Shown: positions 36,319 to 46,538, counted from the stretch's first letter. The stretch: DNA of 64,000 nucleotides from Microcoleus sp. AS-A8 (GCA_039962225.1 JAMPKV010000002.1:496001-560000), one strand, 5' to 3'. The notes: a model not told the origin generated them from the letters alone. Numbers and translations: made by a program.

Positions 36319-37623
36319 ATGACCTCAACGCTGCTCAAAACTCCCCCGCTCAACGCCCCGACCATCAAGCAACTGCCCAATGGTCTAACTATCGTGGCAG
36401 AGCGGATGCCTGTCGAAGCCGTTAACTTGAATGTTTGGATTAATGTGGGTTCGGCTGTAGAACCCGACAACATCAACGGCATGGCTCATTTTTTAGAGCA
36501 CATGATTTTTAAGGGAACGCCACGCCTGAAAAGTGGTGAGTTTGAGCGGCTGATTGAAGAGCGGGGTGCGGTGACCAATGCCGCCACCAGCCAAGATTAC
36601 ACTCACTATTACATCACCACAGCCCCAAAAGATTTTGCCCAACTTGCCCCCTTGCAACTGGATGTGGTGCTTAACCCCAGCATTCCCGATGATGCTTTTG
36701 AGCGGGAGCGACTGGTGGTTTTAGAAGAAATCCGCCGCTCCGATGATAATCCAGGGCGTCGTATGTTTCGACGGGCGATTGAGACAACGTTTGAACAACT
36801 GCCTTATCGGCGACAGGTGTTAGGGCCAGCATCGGTGATTGAGCAGTTGAAGCCTCAGCAGATGCGTGACTTTCATGCTCAATGGTATCAACCGAAGTCG
36901 ATGACGGCAGTCGCCGTGGGGAATTTGCCGGTTGAGGAGTTGATCGAGATTGTTGCAGAGGGTTTCAATCACACACAGAGCAACTCAAGCAACAGCTCTT
37001 TACCTGAACCGTTTTTACAGCATCCCAACGCTTTCCAGCCTGAACCTGCGTTTCAAGAGATTGTCCGCCGAGAGTATACCGATGAAAGCTTACAGCAAGC
37101 TCGTCTCGTCATGATTTGGCGGGTGCCGGGGATGTTGCAATTGGAGCAAACTTATGCATTGGATGTCTTGGCGGCTATCTTAGGGCAGGGACGCATGTCA
37201 CGACTGGTGAGGGATTTGCGTGAAGAGCGGAAATTGGTGACCCATATTGGGGTGAGTAATATGACGCAGCGGCTTCAGGGCGTGTTCTATATTTCCGCAC
37301 ACTTACCCGAAGAAAATTTAGCGGAAGTGGAAGCTGCGATCGCGCAACATATCCACCGCTTTCAAACGGAATTGGTAGCAGAAGCGGATATCGCTCGTAT
37401 CCGTCGGCAAGTGGCTAATCGGTTTATTTTTGGCAATGAAAAACCGAGCGATCGCACCAGTTTATATGGCTACTATCAGTGCCAAATTGGAGATTTAGAA
37501 CCAGCGCTGAACTACCCGACTCGCATTCAATCGGTCAATTCTTTGGATATTCAATCGGCGGCACAACAGTATCTCTCCGCTGAGGCTTACGGTATCGTGA
37601 GTATAAAACCGACCAAGATTTGA
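36319..37623 (+). CDS. M16-family zinc peptidase (processing-peptidase-like)
   Basis: A 434-residue single-unit M16 peptidase. The inverted zinc motif HFLEHMIFKGT with the distal Glu in ERLVVLEEIRRSDD makes it the catalytically active type. The C-terminal half carries the R/Y pair region (RFIFGNEKPSDRTSLYGYY). Cytosolic or periplasmic peptide degradation is likely; no signal peptide is seen. Substrate unknown. Confidence 0.9.
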   Translation: MTSTLLKTPPLNAPTIKQLPNGLTIVAERMPVEAVNLNVWINVGSAVEPDNINGMAHFLEHMIFKGTPRLKSGEFERLIEERGAVTNAATSQDYTHYYITTAPKDFAQLAPLQLDVVLNPSIPDDAFERERLVVLEEIRRSDDNPGRRMFRRAIETTFEQLPYRRQVLGPASVIEQLKPQQMRDFHAQWYQPKSMTAVAVGNLPVEELIEIVAEGFNHTQSNSSNSSLPEPFLQHPNAFQPEPAFQEIVRREYTDESLQQARLVMIWRVPGMLQLEQTYALDVLAAILGQGRMSRLVRDLREERKLVTHIGVSNMTQRLQGVFYISAHLPEENLAEVEAAIAQHIHRFQTELVAEADIARIRRQVANRFIFGNEKPSDRTSLYGYYQCQIGDLEPALNYPTRIQSVNSLDIQSAAQQYLSAEAYGIVSIKPTKI

Positions 37624-37743
37624 GATGAAGGGAGTTGCTAAGAGCGGGTTGAAGTTGGCAATGATTCAACTTCAAAATGAGTAAATTAGCTTAATTTACT
37701 GTGAAAATCTAAAGTCCAAAATTCCAAATCCCAAATTCTAGTG

Positions 37744-38691
37744 ATGTGGACAGAAATTGCGACGCATATCAGCCAAATCACTGGCAAGACATTTGACATT
37801 AAGAACCGTCGGTCTGTCAGTGGTGGCTGTATTAATCAGGGTTATGCTGTCAGCAGCGAGACGGATACTTATTTTGTGAAGCTCAACCGGGCGTCTCAGG
37901 TGGAAATGTTTGAGGCAGAGGTGCTGGGTTTAAAGCAGATGCTGGAAACTCAAACGATTCGGGTGCCAAAACCGATTGGCGTTGGTACCGCCGCTGATTC
38001 TGCTTACATTGTGATGGAATGGCTGGAATTTGGGGGGAGTGGTAAGACCCCAGATTGGGAAGAGATGGGGCGAAAACTAGCCCAAATGCATCAGGCGAAA
38101 CCTCCTCAACCTAACCCAGAGTTGAACGTTGGCAAGTTGTTAGCGAAGCGGGGCGAAAGCTCAGTTGAAAGTTCAAATAATCAACCTTCCACCTTCTTTG
38201 GTTGGAACTTGAACAACACCATTGGTTCAACACCCCAAATTAATACTTGGACATCTCATTGGGCGGCTTTTTTTGCTGAACATCGGTTAGGCTATCAGTT
38301 CAAGCTGGCGCAACGTCGTGGGGGGCAATTTCCTCAGCAAGAGCGATTATTAGCGTTGGTTCCACGTTTGCTGGAACATCAGCCTCAACCGTCTTTGGTG
38401 CATGGTGATTTGTGGGGCGGGAATGCGGCTATTACGAAGTTGGGAGAACCGGTGATTTTAGATCCAGCGACGTATGTGGGCGATCGCGAAGTAGATATCG
38501 CCATGACGGAACTGTTCGGCGGCTTTCCGGCTGCCTTTTATCGCGGCTATAACCAAGTTTGGCCGTTGGATGACGGTTACACACAGCGAAAAACTCTCTA
38601 CAACCTCTACCACATCCTCAATCACTTCAATCTTTTTGGCGGTGGTTATAGTTCCCAAGCGAACCGGATGATTGAACAAATTCTCGGTTAA
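37744..38691 (+). CDS. Fructosamine/ketosamine kinase family protein
   Basis: 315 residues from ATG 37744 (MWTEIATHISQIT); a GTG directly in front at 37741 is equivalent. Kinase-like fold of the APH family: RSVSGGCINQGYAV nucleotide loop, YFVKLNR lysine, EAEVLGLKQM, VHGDLWGGNAA catalytic loop and VILDPATYVGDREVDIAMTELFGG. It would phosphorylate fructosamines on glycated proteins so that the adduct is released. Single gene followed by a hairpin. Confidence 0.9.
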   Translation: MWTEIATHISQITGKTFDIKNRRSVSGGCINQGYAVSSETDTYFVKLNRASQVEMFEAEVLGLKQMLETQTIRVPKPIGVGTAADSAYIVMEWLEFGGSGKTPDWEEMGRKLAQMHQAKPPQPNPELNVGKLLAKRGESSVESSNNQPSTFFGWNLNNTIGSTPQINTWTSHWAAFFAEHRLGYQFKLAQRRGGQFPQQERLLALVPRLLEHQPQPSLVHGDLWGGNAAITKLGEPVILDPATYVGDREVDIAMTELFGGFPAAFYRGYNQVWPLDDGYTQRKTLYNLYHILNHFNLFGGGYSSQANRMIEQILG

Positions 38692-38717
38692 GTAGGCTAA
38701 GGGGGCTAATATTATAT

Positions 38718-38741
38718 AACCCAGGCCCTAGGGTCTGGGTT
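38718..38741 (+). terminator. Inverted repeat AACCCAG/CTGGGTT
   Basis: A 7-bp stem with an inner CCCTAGGG palindrome, 27 bp after the fructosamine kinase stop. The right arm ends in TTT only, so termination is probable but weak. Confidence 0.5.
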
Positions 38742-38753
38742 TGATGTTTATAG

Positions 38754-38799
38754 GCTGGTCAGAAGTCTGCAAAGGACTTTTTAAAAAGGACTGACCAGC
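38754..38799. repeat. Foldback sequence GCTGGTCAG/CTGACCAGC
   Basis: 9-bp perfect arms enclose a further palindrome CTTTTTAAAAAG, giving a long stem with one bulge. It directly follows the terminator-like repeat, and two structures in tandem suggest a strong transcription barrier or a small foldback element. Confidence 0.6.
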
Positions 38800-38930
38800 G
38801 GTTTTAAAAACAGCTTTGAATTGCGCTACGAACAAGGTACTTATCCTCGTCGATTCCTAAGATAACCAACTCAGGTGAAATTTTCGGGTAGGATAGCTCA
38901 ACTTAACAAATTGCAACAAATGAAGCAAAA

Positions 38931-39150
38931 GGCAGAAGGCAGAGGGCAGAAGGCAAAAGGCAGAGGGCAGAGGGCAGAGGGCAGAGGGCAGAGGGCAGAG
39001 GGCAGAGGGCAGAGGGTAGAAGGCAGAGGGCAGAGGGCAGAGGGCAGAGGGCAGAGGGCAGAGGGTAGAAGGCAGAGGGCAGAGGGCAGAGGGCAGAGGG
39101 TAGAAGGCAGAGGGCAGAGGGCAGAGGGCAGAGGGTAGAAGGCAGAGGGC
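38931..39150. repeat. Heptanucleotide tandem array (GGCAGAG, about 31 units)
   Basis: Units of GGCAGAG with variants GGTAGAA, GGCAGAA and GGCAAAA keep exact 7-bp phase. The variant GGTAGAA recurs at 39015, 39064, 39099 and 39134, that is at spacings of 49, 35 and 35 bp, so the array grew by copying blocks of five or seven units. This is the STRR type of repeat of filamentous cyanobacteria. It gives long open frames on both strands that are not genes. Confidence 0.95.
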
Positions 39151-39347
39151 AAACGACTTCGGATGCGATGCATCTCGGACAAATCCAGTGAGGGCAAGGA
39201 TTTTTGTATGGGCGTGACTTCCCGAAGAAGCGATCGCGCCAAAAAATTTTGAGCCGCTTGTTCCCCGATTGGATTTTTTGGGAACTCTACTTTTGAGGCT
39301 GCATTGAGCCGTCACCCAGAAAATCTTACTAAAGGAAGTAAGCCTAA

Positions 39348-41534
39348 ATGCCTGTGAATGAAATTGATCAGGGTCGCAAGTTTATTACAACTATGCCCAT
39401 AGGGGATAGTGGAGAAGCAGGGGAGCAGAAGGTGTGGGATGCTCTAAAAAATGCTTTTTCAGATCGCAATTGTATTGGCTATTGGCGTTATCCAATTTTC
39501 TCGAAAGTCGGAGAGATTCGGAAAGAGCCAGACATTCTTCTGGTGGATCGGGAACACAGTTTAATTGTGATTGAAGTCAAATCAATCACCATTGACCAAA
39601 TTGTTGCAATTGACGGTCATCTGTGGCAGCTGCAAAATTTTGATACCCGTGAAGCTAACCCCTATCAACAAGCTGAATGTCAGCTAAGAGCGTTGGTTGC
39701 GTATTGCGATCGCGAACCAGCCATCTGGCGCAAAGTCATGGGACGAGCAATGGTTGCATTGCCTCTGATTACCCAAGAACAATGGCAGCAAAGAGGTTTT
39801 GACCAACTCCCCAGTTGTCCTCCGATTATCTTCCAAGATCAATTAGGCAAGGCTGGATTTTTAGAACGAATTCAACAAACTGCACCAATTGTTCCGGGAG
39901 AAGACTTGGATGACGAACAGTGGAAGTTGCTCAAGGCAGTGATTAGCGGCGCACCCGTTTTGCGTCGTTCTCCTCGTACCCTTGTCTCTACTAACGGTAA
40001 AATGCGTGGAAGCGTTGTGGCAGCTTATTCTCAACATCTCTTTGATTTGGACTTGCAGCAGGAACATATTGGCAAAGAAATTCCTCCAGGTTTTCAACGA
40101 TTGCGAGGTGTGGCGGGTTCGGGCAAAACAATCCTGCTATGTCAAAAAGCGGCTCATATGCACTTAAAGCATCCAGAGTGGGATATTGCTTTGGTATTTT
40201 TCAGCCGCACACTTTACGACACAATCATTGGATTGTTGGATCGATGGTTGCGTCGTTTTAGTAATGGTGAAATTGGCTATGACCAAACAGAGAATCACAA
40301 GCTGCGAGTGCTTCATGCTTGGGGTGCGAAGGAGCAACCTGGTTTTTATGGAACAATTTGCCAGTCCCATGGCGTTCGGGCGAAAACAGCAGGAGAAACC
40401 AGGGAGAGGCAGCCCAATCGAGGATTGGCAGACCTGTGTAAGCGACTGTCTGAAGAAATGGAAATTGAACCGATATTTGATGCCATTCTCATTGATGAAG
40501 GGCAAGATTTAGTATCTGAGGATGACTTGAAGTATCAGGACAAACAAGCGATTTATTGGTTAGCTTATCAAGCTTTACGACCGATCGACTCAGAACAACC
40601 CGAACAACGTCGTTTAATTTGGGCTTATGATGAAGCGCAAAGCTTGGACACCCTGAAGATTCCGACAACCAAGGAATTGTTTGGTGAAAAGTTGAGCGGG
40701 TTATTAACTCAGGGAACGCAATACAACGGTGGGATTAAAAAATCTGAGGTGATGCGTCGCTGCTACCGCACCCCTGGCCCAATTCTCACAGCCGCTCATG
40801 CGATTGGGATGGGTTTGCTCCGTCCAGAGGGAATGCTGGCAGGAATTACAGACAAGAAAGAGTGGGACAGGATCGGCTATGAAGTTGTGAAGGGGAAATT
40901 TATTTCGGGTCAACAAATTACTCTGCACCGTCCTCCGGAAAACTCTCCCAATCCGGTTTCAGAACTTTGGGGCGAACCCATCATAGAGTTTGAAACCTAT
41001 GGTTCTCGTCAGGAAGAATTGACGGCTTTAGCTCAGAAGATTGAGCATAACTTGTATCATGATGACCTCAAGCCCAGTCGTGAGATTTTAGTGATTGTTT
41101 TAGGCTCTCTTTCTGAAGCCAGGGAATTAGAAGATAAGGTGGCTAGTTGCTTGATGGAACAAGGCATTGATATCTATATTCCCACAGCTTTAGAAGTGAA
41201 TGAACTCAATCCCCAATGGCCTCATCATGACCCAGATTGTTTTTGGATGGAGGGAGGAGTAACGGTGTCTCGCGTCCCCCGTGCGAAGGGGAATGAAGCG
41301 GATATGGTTTATGTCGTCGGCTTCGATCATGTTGCTCGGAATGAGTCGGATGTGAGCCTTCGTAACCAGCTATTTGTGGCATTAACCAGGACACGAGGCT
41401 GGGTGAATCTCAGTGGAGTTGGCAGCTACCCCATGTATGAGGAAATGCGGAGGGCGATCGCCAGTGGAGATACGTTCAGGTTTACCTATAAGCGTCCCTT
41501 GAAGCGAGATATTGGGGAGGGAGATGAGGGGTAA
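39348..41534 (+). CDS. NERD-domain nuclease/UvrD-like helicase
   Basis: 728 residues. The N-terminal NERD domain (about 20-150) has a nuclease-type core: [25 protein letters not shown]. The helicase part has Walker [17 protein letters not shown] (about 250), Walker [13 protein letters not shown] (about 380), [20 protein letters not shown]-like motif IV, and C-terminal [17 protein letters not shown] with [12 protein letters not shown] (motifs V and VI). A DNA helicase-nuclease for repair or phage defence is the likely class. No other defence gene is nearby, so the role is open. It follows the heptamer array. Confidence 0.88.
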   Translation: MPVNEIDQGRKFITTMPIGDSGEAGEQKVWDALKNAFSDRNCIGYWRYPIFSKVGEIRKEPDILLVDREHSLIVIEVKSITIDQIVAIDGHLWQLQNFDTREANPYQQAECQLRALVAYCDREPAIWRKVMGRAMVALPLITQEQWQQRGFDQLPSCPPIIFQDQLGKAGFLERIQQTAPIVPGEDLDDEQWKLLKAVISGAPVLRRSPRTLVSTNGKMRGSVVAAYSQHLFDLDLQQEHIGKEIPPGFQRLRGVAGSGKTILLCQKAAHMHLKHPEWDIALVFFSRTLYDTIIGLLDRWLRRFSNGEIGYDQTENHKLRVLHAWGAKEQPGFYGTICQSHGVRAKTAGETRERQPNRGLADLCKRLSEEMEIEPIFDAILIDEGQDLVSEDDLKYQDKQAIYWLAYQALRPIDSEQPEQRRLIWAYDEAQSLDTLKIPTTKELFGEKLSGLLTQGTQYNGGIKKSEVMRRCYRTPGPILTAAHAIGMGLLRPEGMLAGITDKKEWDRIGYEVVKGKFISGQQITLHRPPENSPNPVSELWGEPIIEFETYGSRQEELTALAQKIEHNLYHDDLKPSREILVIVLGSLSEARELEDKVASCLMEQGIDIYIPTALEVNELNPQWPHHDPDCFWMEGGVTVSRVPRAKGNEADMVYVVGFDHVARNESDVSLRNQLFVALTRTRGWVNLSGVGSYPMYEEMRRAIASGDTFRFTYKRPLKRDIGEGDEG

Positions 41535-41796
41535 TATTTACATTTAATTTGGAATTTTTTTGTAGGTGCAAATCTTATGTCATTGGTTGCCATTTAACCT
41601 GAGCAAGCACAGATTTGTGAAGAGCAGGCGGCATTTCCTCGGTGCCGCTTGCGCTTATAGGAGTTATCCAACTGTAGGTTTTAACCCACTTTCTGCACTT
41701 TGTTGATATAATTCTCTATCTAATAACTTCTATCCCGTGATACCTATTCTCCTACGATTTTCTTCATTCCCTAAGGTGCTGACAGCATAATAGCTA

Positions 41797-42855
41797 TTAC
41801 TGGATGAGGGTTCCAAACTCTCCCCAGCTTTCCAACGGTTCGGTCGATTTAACCAAGTTCATCCCTGCGGCGGCAAATCGCCGGAACGCTTCATCGGCTT
41901 GTTCGCTATAGTCTACTATCCCTGGAACTACAACGGGTGAGGTGCAATCTTCTAGCAGGTATACCTTTTTGGCAAGACTGGCATCTTGCTGCTGAATTTC
42001 TGTGAGTAAATCGGCAATTGTCCAAGCCACACAGTGACTCTTCGCTTGCCCTGCAATAATCACCGCATCAAACTCCAGCAAATACTGAATTAAGCTTGTA
42101 TTTTTGTGGGCAATTGGGCTTCCACTCATATCTGCTATCACTTCAGGACGCAGGATGGAATAGTTTTCAGTTAAAGGATTGTTGCCTTTAATTTCAAATC
42201 GCGTTTGACTATTTCGGGCGATGCAATGGAAAAATATGGCCTCCTCCACAGCAGAAACCAAAGCGTGACCAATCCCGCCTAGCATGGAATGATAAGGCCA
42301 TACCGTCAACGGGTATTTCCCCGCATCACTGAGTTGCTTGACGTAGTGTAGGGCGTGTGATTGGAGTCTGGAGTAGTTTCCGTGAGTGAGGCTATCAGCA
42401 ATGGCTGGGTTGACTTTCCAAATACCTTGCTGGATATCTTCCGGGGTGATGAGAGTGGCAGCCGGTGTCGGGTGTTCTCCAGCTTCGTTAATCCAAAATA
42501 TAGGATGGAAGATTTGCATGGCTGTGTGAGTGTCCATCGTCGGGGCGATCGCACTTATTACCCCCAAATGGCGGTAAATAAACTCACACAACCGTACATT
42601 ATCTTCTACTGCTCCTATCCCGGATTGTCCACCAACGAACAGTTCAAAGTCGGGCAGGCAAAAGGTGTTTTGAACATCGATTAGCAACAAACAAATGCGG
42701 GTTTTGTCCTCAGCCGTCGGTTGGATATTGTACTGGTTCGCCCAATTCCTTGCTTGTGCGACTCTCTCCTGATAGGGAACTCGCCAAACTTCCCCCACTT
42801 TGGCGGCGTCGAAGTGGGTGGGAAGTGGCAGTGGGTTGATGGTTTGAGTACTCAT
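41797..42855 (-). CDS. Isochorismatase-like cysteine hydrolase
   Basis: 352 residues, longer than the usual 180-220. The catalytic set is visible: Asp60 in [10 protein letters not shown], Lys/Trp region [12 protein letters not shown], and nucleophile Cys in [16 protein letters not shown]. Extra length lies in the middle ([18 protein letters not shown] and the following 60 residues). It may cleave an amide such as nicotinamide or a related compound; the substrate is not predictable. Divergent from the MpaB-like gene with 82 bp between starts. Confidence 0.85.
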   Translation of the reverse strand: MSTQTINPLPLPTHFDAAKVGEVWRVPYQERVAQARNWANQYNIQPTAEDKTRICLLLIDVQNTFCLPDFELFVGGQSGIGAVEDNVRLCEFIYRHLGVISAIAPTMDTHTAMQIFHPIFWINEAGEHPTPAATLITPEDIQQGIWKVNPAIADSLTHGNYSRLQSHALHYVKQLSDAGKYPLTVWPYHSMLGGIGHALVSAVEEAIFFHCIARNSQTRFEIKGNNPLTENYSILRPEVIADMSGSPIAHKNTSLIQYLLEFDAVIIAGQAKSHCVAWTIADLLTEIQQQDASLAKKVYLLEDCTSPVVVPGIVDYSEQADEAFRRFAAAGMNLVKSTEPLESWGEFGTLIQ

Positions 42856-42937
42856 GGTTGAGCTCCTTTTGGGACTACTAGCTGAAAACAGCCTTGTGCT
42901 TCATAGTGTAGTTAATCTGTTTACGAAGCAATCAATC

Positions 42938-43795
42938 ATGGGTCGCTATGATATTTTGCACCGGATTCAACAGCTAGACCCGGTGCAAGACCATTGTGAG
43001 ATTTATCATTTGATGAGTGGCTATGAGTTCCCTTGGGAGATAATGCGATCGCTCGAAGTTGCCCTGATGAGAACATTCTGCGTTCCCAGCATCTCCGCAC
43101 TGCTCGATAAAACAGGCGAATTCAAACTTCGTCCCCAAAAACGCTACGACGACACAGGATTGCTTACCGCCGAAATCGTTAAATGGGGTTACGAGAGCGA
43201 ACGAGGTACCCAAGCCATCGAGCGGATGAATGCCATTCACGGACGATTCAAGATTTCCAATGAAGATTTCCTCTACGTACTTTCCACCTTTATTTACGAA
43301 CCCATCCGTTGGAATGCTCGTTTTGGTTGGCGTTCCATGTGTGAGCAAGAACGTCTGGCGTCTTTCTATTTCTGGCGGGAAGTGGGCAAACGGATGCACA
43401 TCCAAGATATCCCAGAAACTTATCAGGAGTTAGAACGCTACAATCTTGACTACGAGCGAGAACATTTCCGTTATTCAGAACCCAATCGCCGGATTGGAGA
43501 AGCCACTCGTGACCTTTTCTTGAGTTGGTTTCCCCGTATCCTGCAACCTGCGATCGAGCCTGCTATTTATGCCCTGCTCGATGATGCGATTATCGAAGCC
43601 TGTGGGTTGCCTCAAGCACCAAAAATACTGCGCTCAGGGGTTGCCATCAGCCTAAAATGGCGGGGTCGAATATTGCATCTGTTTCCACCTCGGAAACAGC
43701 CAGACTTCTTTACAGACTCACCCGTGCGGAGCTATCCCAGTGGCTACGAGATATCTAAGTTAGGCTCTGCTAAATCTCCAAACCAACAATCGTAA
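42938..43795 (+). CDS. MpaB/latex-oxygenase-like DUF2236 family protein
   Basis: 285 residues from ATG 42938 (MGRYDILHRIQQLDP). Features of the DUF2236/rubber-oxygenase superfamily: LEVALMRTFCVPSISALL, RYDDTGLLTAEIVKWG, NAIHGRFKISNEDFLYVLSTFIYEPIRW (His that binds haem in the family) and WREVGKRMHI. In fungi MpaB is an oxygenase; activity here is inferred. The upstream extension to 42854 overlaps the divergent gene and is not needed. Its last 26 bp overlap the convergent MuiA-like gene. Confidence 0.8.
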   Translation: MGRYDILHRIQQLDPVQDHCEIYHLMSGYEFPWEIMRSLEVALMRTFCVPSISALLDKTGEFKLRPQKRYDDTGLLTAEIVKWGYESERGTQAIERMNAIHGRFKISNEDFLYVLSTFIYEPIRWNARFGWRSMCEQERLASFYFWREVGKRMHIQDIPETYQELERYNLDYEREHFRYSEPNRRIGEATRDLFLSWFPRILQPAIEPAIYALLDDAIIEACGLPQAPKILRSGVAISLKWRGRILHLFPPRKQPDFFTDSPVRSYPSGYEISKLGSAKSPNQQS

Positions 43796-45380
43796 ATTCG
43801 GGCGGATGTTCGATCGCAAACTGATAGTACAACTCTTGCCCAGACAGAGGCGGCAACGTGAGCGACCATTCCACCATACCCATCTCACCCACCTCAATCT
43901 CCGGATTGGAGAGCGTCAGACGGACTTTCACTTGCTCGTGACGACTGACGGGCAACTGTTCTGTGAGTTTCAGCTTCACTTCACACTCCCGGAAGTTTGT
44001 AATCACCAGTCGATAAGCATAGGTACGATGGCGTTGGTTGCCCATCAACTTCGGGTCTACTTGACGTTCAACCAAATCGCGTTGAATCACGATTCCTTCA
44101 TCACTCCCTAAGTTGAGCTTGAATTCTTGTCCGGGAGCAATGTTATCGAGTTGTGTTGTTCCGACAAAGGTCTGATCCAAGAAGATATTCACTTTGCCCG
44201 CTAGCAGCATCACTCCAGCCTGGAGATTGGTAATCGTGGCCTGGAGATAAGCCAAAGGGGAGACGCGAGCCAGAGCCATATACTCGGCACGGCAAGGGAA
44301 ATCTTCATTCAAAATCGTCGTTTTATGAGGAACGCCATCACTAGGGATATAACTAGTGCTGTTGATCCGATAAGTAATACTCCCTCCTGGTTTGGAGGCA
44401 TCTGGGGCTGCTGTTTGGGTAAAACCATACTCAAATCCAGACTTCATCATCGCTTCCGTTGAAGGTGTCGTCCCAGCAAACGGCATGGTAGCCGCTAGAG
44501 TCCGAGATGGCAGGCTGGCGGGTTCTGAGAGGGTGGGTGTTCTGAACTGATTGGGCTGTTGGACATCGATATACCAGGGGGTGAGCTTGGCAGGTAGAGT
44601 GCCGATTCCTGGCTTGGCGGTAGATAGAGTGAGCGCTACACCCCGCCAATCTTCACCCGTACTTTGTTTAATTTCCGCGAGGTAACTGATATTGATTTTT
44701 TCATGGCTTGAACCCAAGCGCATGTCATAAAGGGGTGTCCAGCTTGCTTTATAGACGATGTAGGATATCTCTAGCTCCAATTCTCCTACTGCCGAGGGTT
44801 CGACCGTGATCATTAGATTGAAACTTTCTGGAGGCTGGGTGCCTGACAACTGTTGAAGCTGCTGCCGCAGAGATTGCAACTTCGAGTCTAGCTGTTTTTG
44901 TTCTTTTTCCAGTTGGGCGATCGCATCAGAGAAGTCATTGTACTGCTGCCCGACAAAATCCATTAATTCCCGGATTTGATTCAGGTTCATCTGTTCCGGG
45001 TCTTGGAACTTCGTTAAGCGCTCCAAGTACTGACTACTCAAACTTTTGACAAAGTTGCGTTGCAGATTGAGCAGTGTCAGCCCATCTTGCACGGGGCGCT
45101 TTTGCTCCTCAATTTGCCCAATTTCTTGATTGAGCTGTGCAATTTTCTGTGCCACTTCCTCCGTCGCACAGGTGCGTTCGGTTCGGACTCCCAACAAGCG
45201 CACCCTTAAGGCACCGCTATTCCTCACCCGTATTGACTCACTCAAGAGCGTTACTGGCAGTTGGGTAATCACCAGTTCATGCTCGTCGCCAGTGAGCTGC
45301 ACGACTCCTCGGCGAGTCACCAGCGCTTGGTTACTGTACACTGTAATGTCACAGATTCGGGTGTCTACCGTTTTATTCAT
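43770..45380 (-). CDS. MuiA-family mucoidy-inhibitor-like protein (DUF4139)
   Basis: 536 residues. An N-terminal DUF4140 domain (ITVYSNQALVTRRGVVQL), a long coiled coil (about 85-180) and a C-terminal DUF4139 beta domain (SYIVYKASWTPLYDMRL, STGEDWRGVALTLSTAKP, ITNFRECEVKLKLTEQLPVS). No signal peptide is seen. Function is unknown beyond the family name, which stems from an effect on mucoid colonies. It lies upstream of metF in gene order on the same strand with about 175 bp between. Confidence 0.85.
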   Translation of the reverse strand: MNKTVDTRICDITVYSNQALVTRRGVVQLTGDEHELVITQLPVTLLSESIRVRNSGALRVRLLGVRTERTCATEEVAQKIAQLNQEIGQIEEQKRPVQDGLTLLNLQRNFVKSLSSQYLERLTKFQDPEQMNLNQIRELMDFVGQQYNDFSDAIAQLEKEQKQLDSKLQSLRQQLQQLSGTQPPESFNLMITVEPSAVGELELEISYIVYKASWTPLYDMRLGSSHEKINISYLAEIKQSTGEDWRGVALTLSTAKPGIGTLPAKLTPWYIDVQQPNQFRTPTLSEPASLPSRTLAATMPFAGTTPSTEAMMKSGFEYGFTQTAAPDASKPGGSITYRINSTSYIPSDGVPHKTTILNEDFPCRAEYMALARVSPLAYLQATITNLQAGVMLLAGKVNIFLDQTFVGTTQLDNIAPGQEFKLNLGSDEGIVIQRDLVERQVDPKLMGNQRHRTYAYRLVITNFRECEVKLKLTEQLPVSRHEQVKVRLTLSNPEIEVGEMGMVEWSLTLPPLSGQELYYQFAIEHPPEFTIVGLEI

Positions 45381-45554
45381 CAGTCCTTTTTTCTTCGCCC
45401 TTAGTCATTCGTTCTAAATTGTTCGTCCAAAGAAAAGTTGAACGTTTGCCAGCACAGCAAGTTATCAGGTTGATACGTTCTAACCTGCCAGCTTTAACCT
45501 TCAAGCTTCAACCTTTAAGCTTCAACCCTTTAACCAATGACCCATTCGGTTTAC
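45381..45554. repeat. Intergenic degenerate heptamers (AACCTTC/AAGCTTC)
   Basis: At about 45494-45545 the sequence runs through 7-bp words AACCTTC, AAGCTTC, AACCTTT, AAGCTTC, AACCCTT, TAACCAA with constant phase, a decayed heptamer array. It separates the metF 3' end from the MuiA-like gene start. Confidence 0.65.
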
Positions 45555-46538
45555 TTAGCTTTTCAGGGGTTGAACTCCAGCTAAATCGAGAATTTTGGGA
45601 ATCAAATCTTCCCGCTTGATCGCCATCATATGAACACCCTGACAAAGTTGCCGCGCGAGCTGGACTTGCTCGGCAGCAATTTTCACTCCTTCCTGTAAGG
45701 GTTCATCCGCCTCTCCCAATCGGTCAATGATGGTTTGGGGAATGTGAACACCTGGGACGTATTTATTGATAAATTGGGCATTTTTAGCCGATTTGAGCAG
45801 AAATATCCCCGCTAAAATTGGCTTATTGGTGCCAGCAGCAATCTCGTTCATAAACTTTTCCAGACGCTCAAAATCACTAATTAATTGGCTCTGGAAAAAC
45901 TGTGCACCCGCTTCTAGTTTACGCTCAAATCGACTTTGTAATCCAGACCAACTTTTTAGCTGCGGGTCAACGGCAGCACCTGTAAATAAATCCGTAACAC
46001 CATCTGTTAGAGGCTTATCATTGGCATCGAAACCACTATTGAGCTTGCCAATTAGCTTCAATAAACGCACGGACTCTACATCAAAGACCCCCTTCGCATC
46101 GGGATGGTCCCCAGCTTTGAGGGGGTCACCCGTGAGAGCCAGGATATTGCGAATCCCCAGAGCATGAGCCCCCATGAGGTCAGCTTGGAGGGCGAGACGG
46201 TTGCGATCGCGACAGGCCATCTGACAAATCGGCTCAATTCCATGCTGCAACAAAATGACGGAGGCGGCGACAGAACTCATCCTGAGTACAGCCCGACTGC
46301 CATCGGTAATATTAACGGCGTGAACCCTACCCTTGAGGGCTTGAGCCATTTTAATCATATGAGATGGGTCACCACCTTTGGGGGGTGCCACCTCGGCGGT
46401 AATTAAAAATTCACCGGATTGAGCCGCCGTCCGAAACTGGTTTTGAGTAGAGACAGGACTGTGTGAGTTGCTCTCAAGAAGCATCGCCTCTATGTCCGTC
46501 CGAACTGTGGTCTGTTGAAGGGAATCGCTCATCATCAA
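45555..46538 (-). CDS. Methylenetetrahydrofolate reductase (MetF-like)
   Basis: 327 residues, a TIM-barrel flavoprotein that reduces 5,10-methylene-THF to 5-methyl-THF for methionine synthesis. Motifs: FLITAEVAPPKGGD, HAVNITDGSRAVLRM, CRDRNRLALQADLMGAHALGIRNILALTGDP read in parts, and FFQSQLISDFERLEKFM. Within the normal size range of bacterial MetF. The first 40 residues are Ser/Thr/Gln-rich before the barrel, so an internal start is possible. Confidence 0.88.
   Translation of the reverse strand: MMMSDSLQQTTVRTDIEAMLLESNSHSPVSTQNQFRTAAQSGEFLITAEVAPPKGGDPSHMIKMAQALKGRVHAVNITDGSRAVLRMSSVAASVILLQHGIEPICQMACRDRNRLALQADLMGAHALGIRNILALTGDPLKAGDHPDAKGVFDVESVRLLKLIGKLNSGFDANDKPLTDGVTDLFTGAAVDPQLKSWSGLQSRFERKLEAGAQFFQSQLISDFERLEKFMNEIAAGTNKPILAGIFLLKSAKNAQFINKYVPGVHIPQTIIDRLGEADEPLQEGVKIAAEQVQLARQLCQGVHMMAIKREDLIPKILDLAGVQPLKS

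Larger units (their letters stand above)
38692..39347. other. 656-bp intergenic region: hairpins and heptamer array
   Basis: Contains the inverted repeats at 38718-38741 and 38754-38799 and the heptamer array at 38931-39150, described separately. The last 190 bp before the helicase gene contain a HIP1 site at 39230 and no recognised gene; a ribosome site AAAGGAAG precedes the helicase ATG. Confidence 0.8.

Noticed and set aside
38857-39315. Long overlapping frames on both strands rich in Leu-Cys-Pro-Leu-Pro-Ser or Arg-Gly-Gln-Lys-Ala-Glu repeats
   Set aside because: They are products of the stop-free 7-bp repeat; no start with ribosome site and no real protein composition.
42361-42684. 107-codon + strand frame
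   Set aside because: Antisense to the isochorismatase-like gene; no supporting start context.
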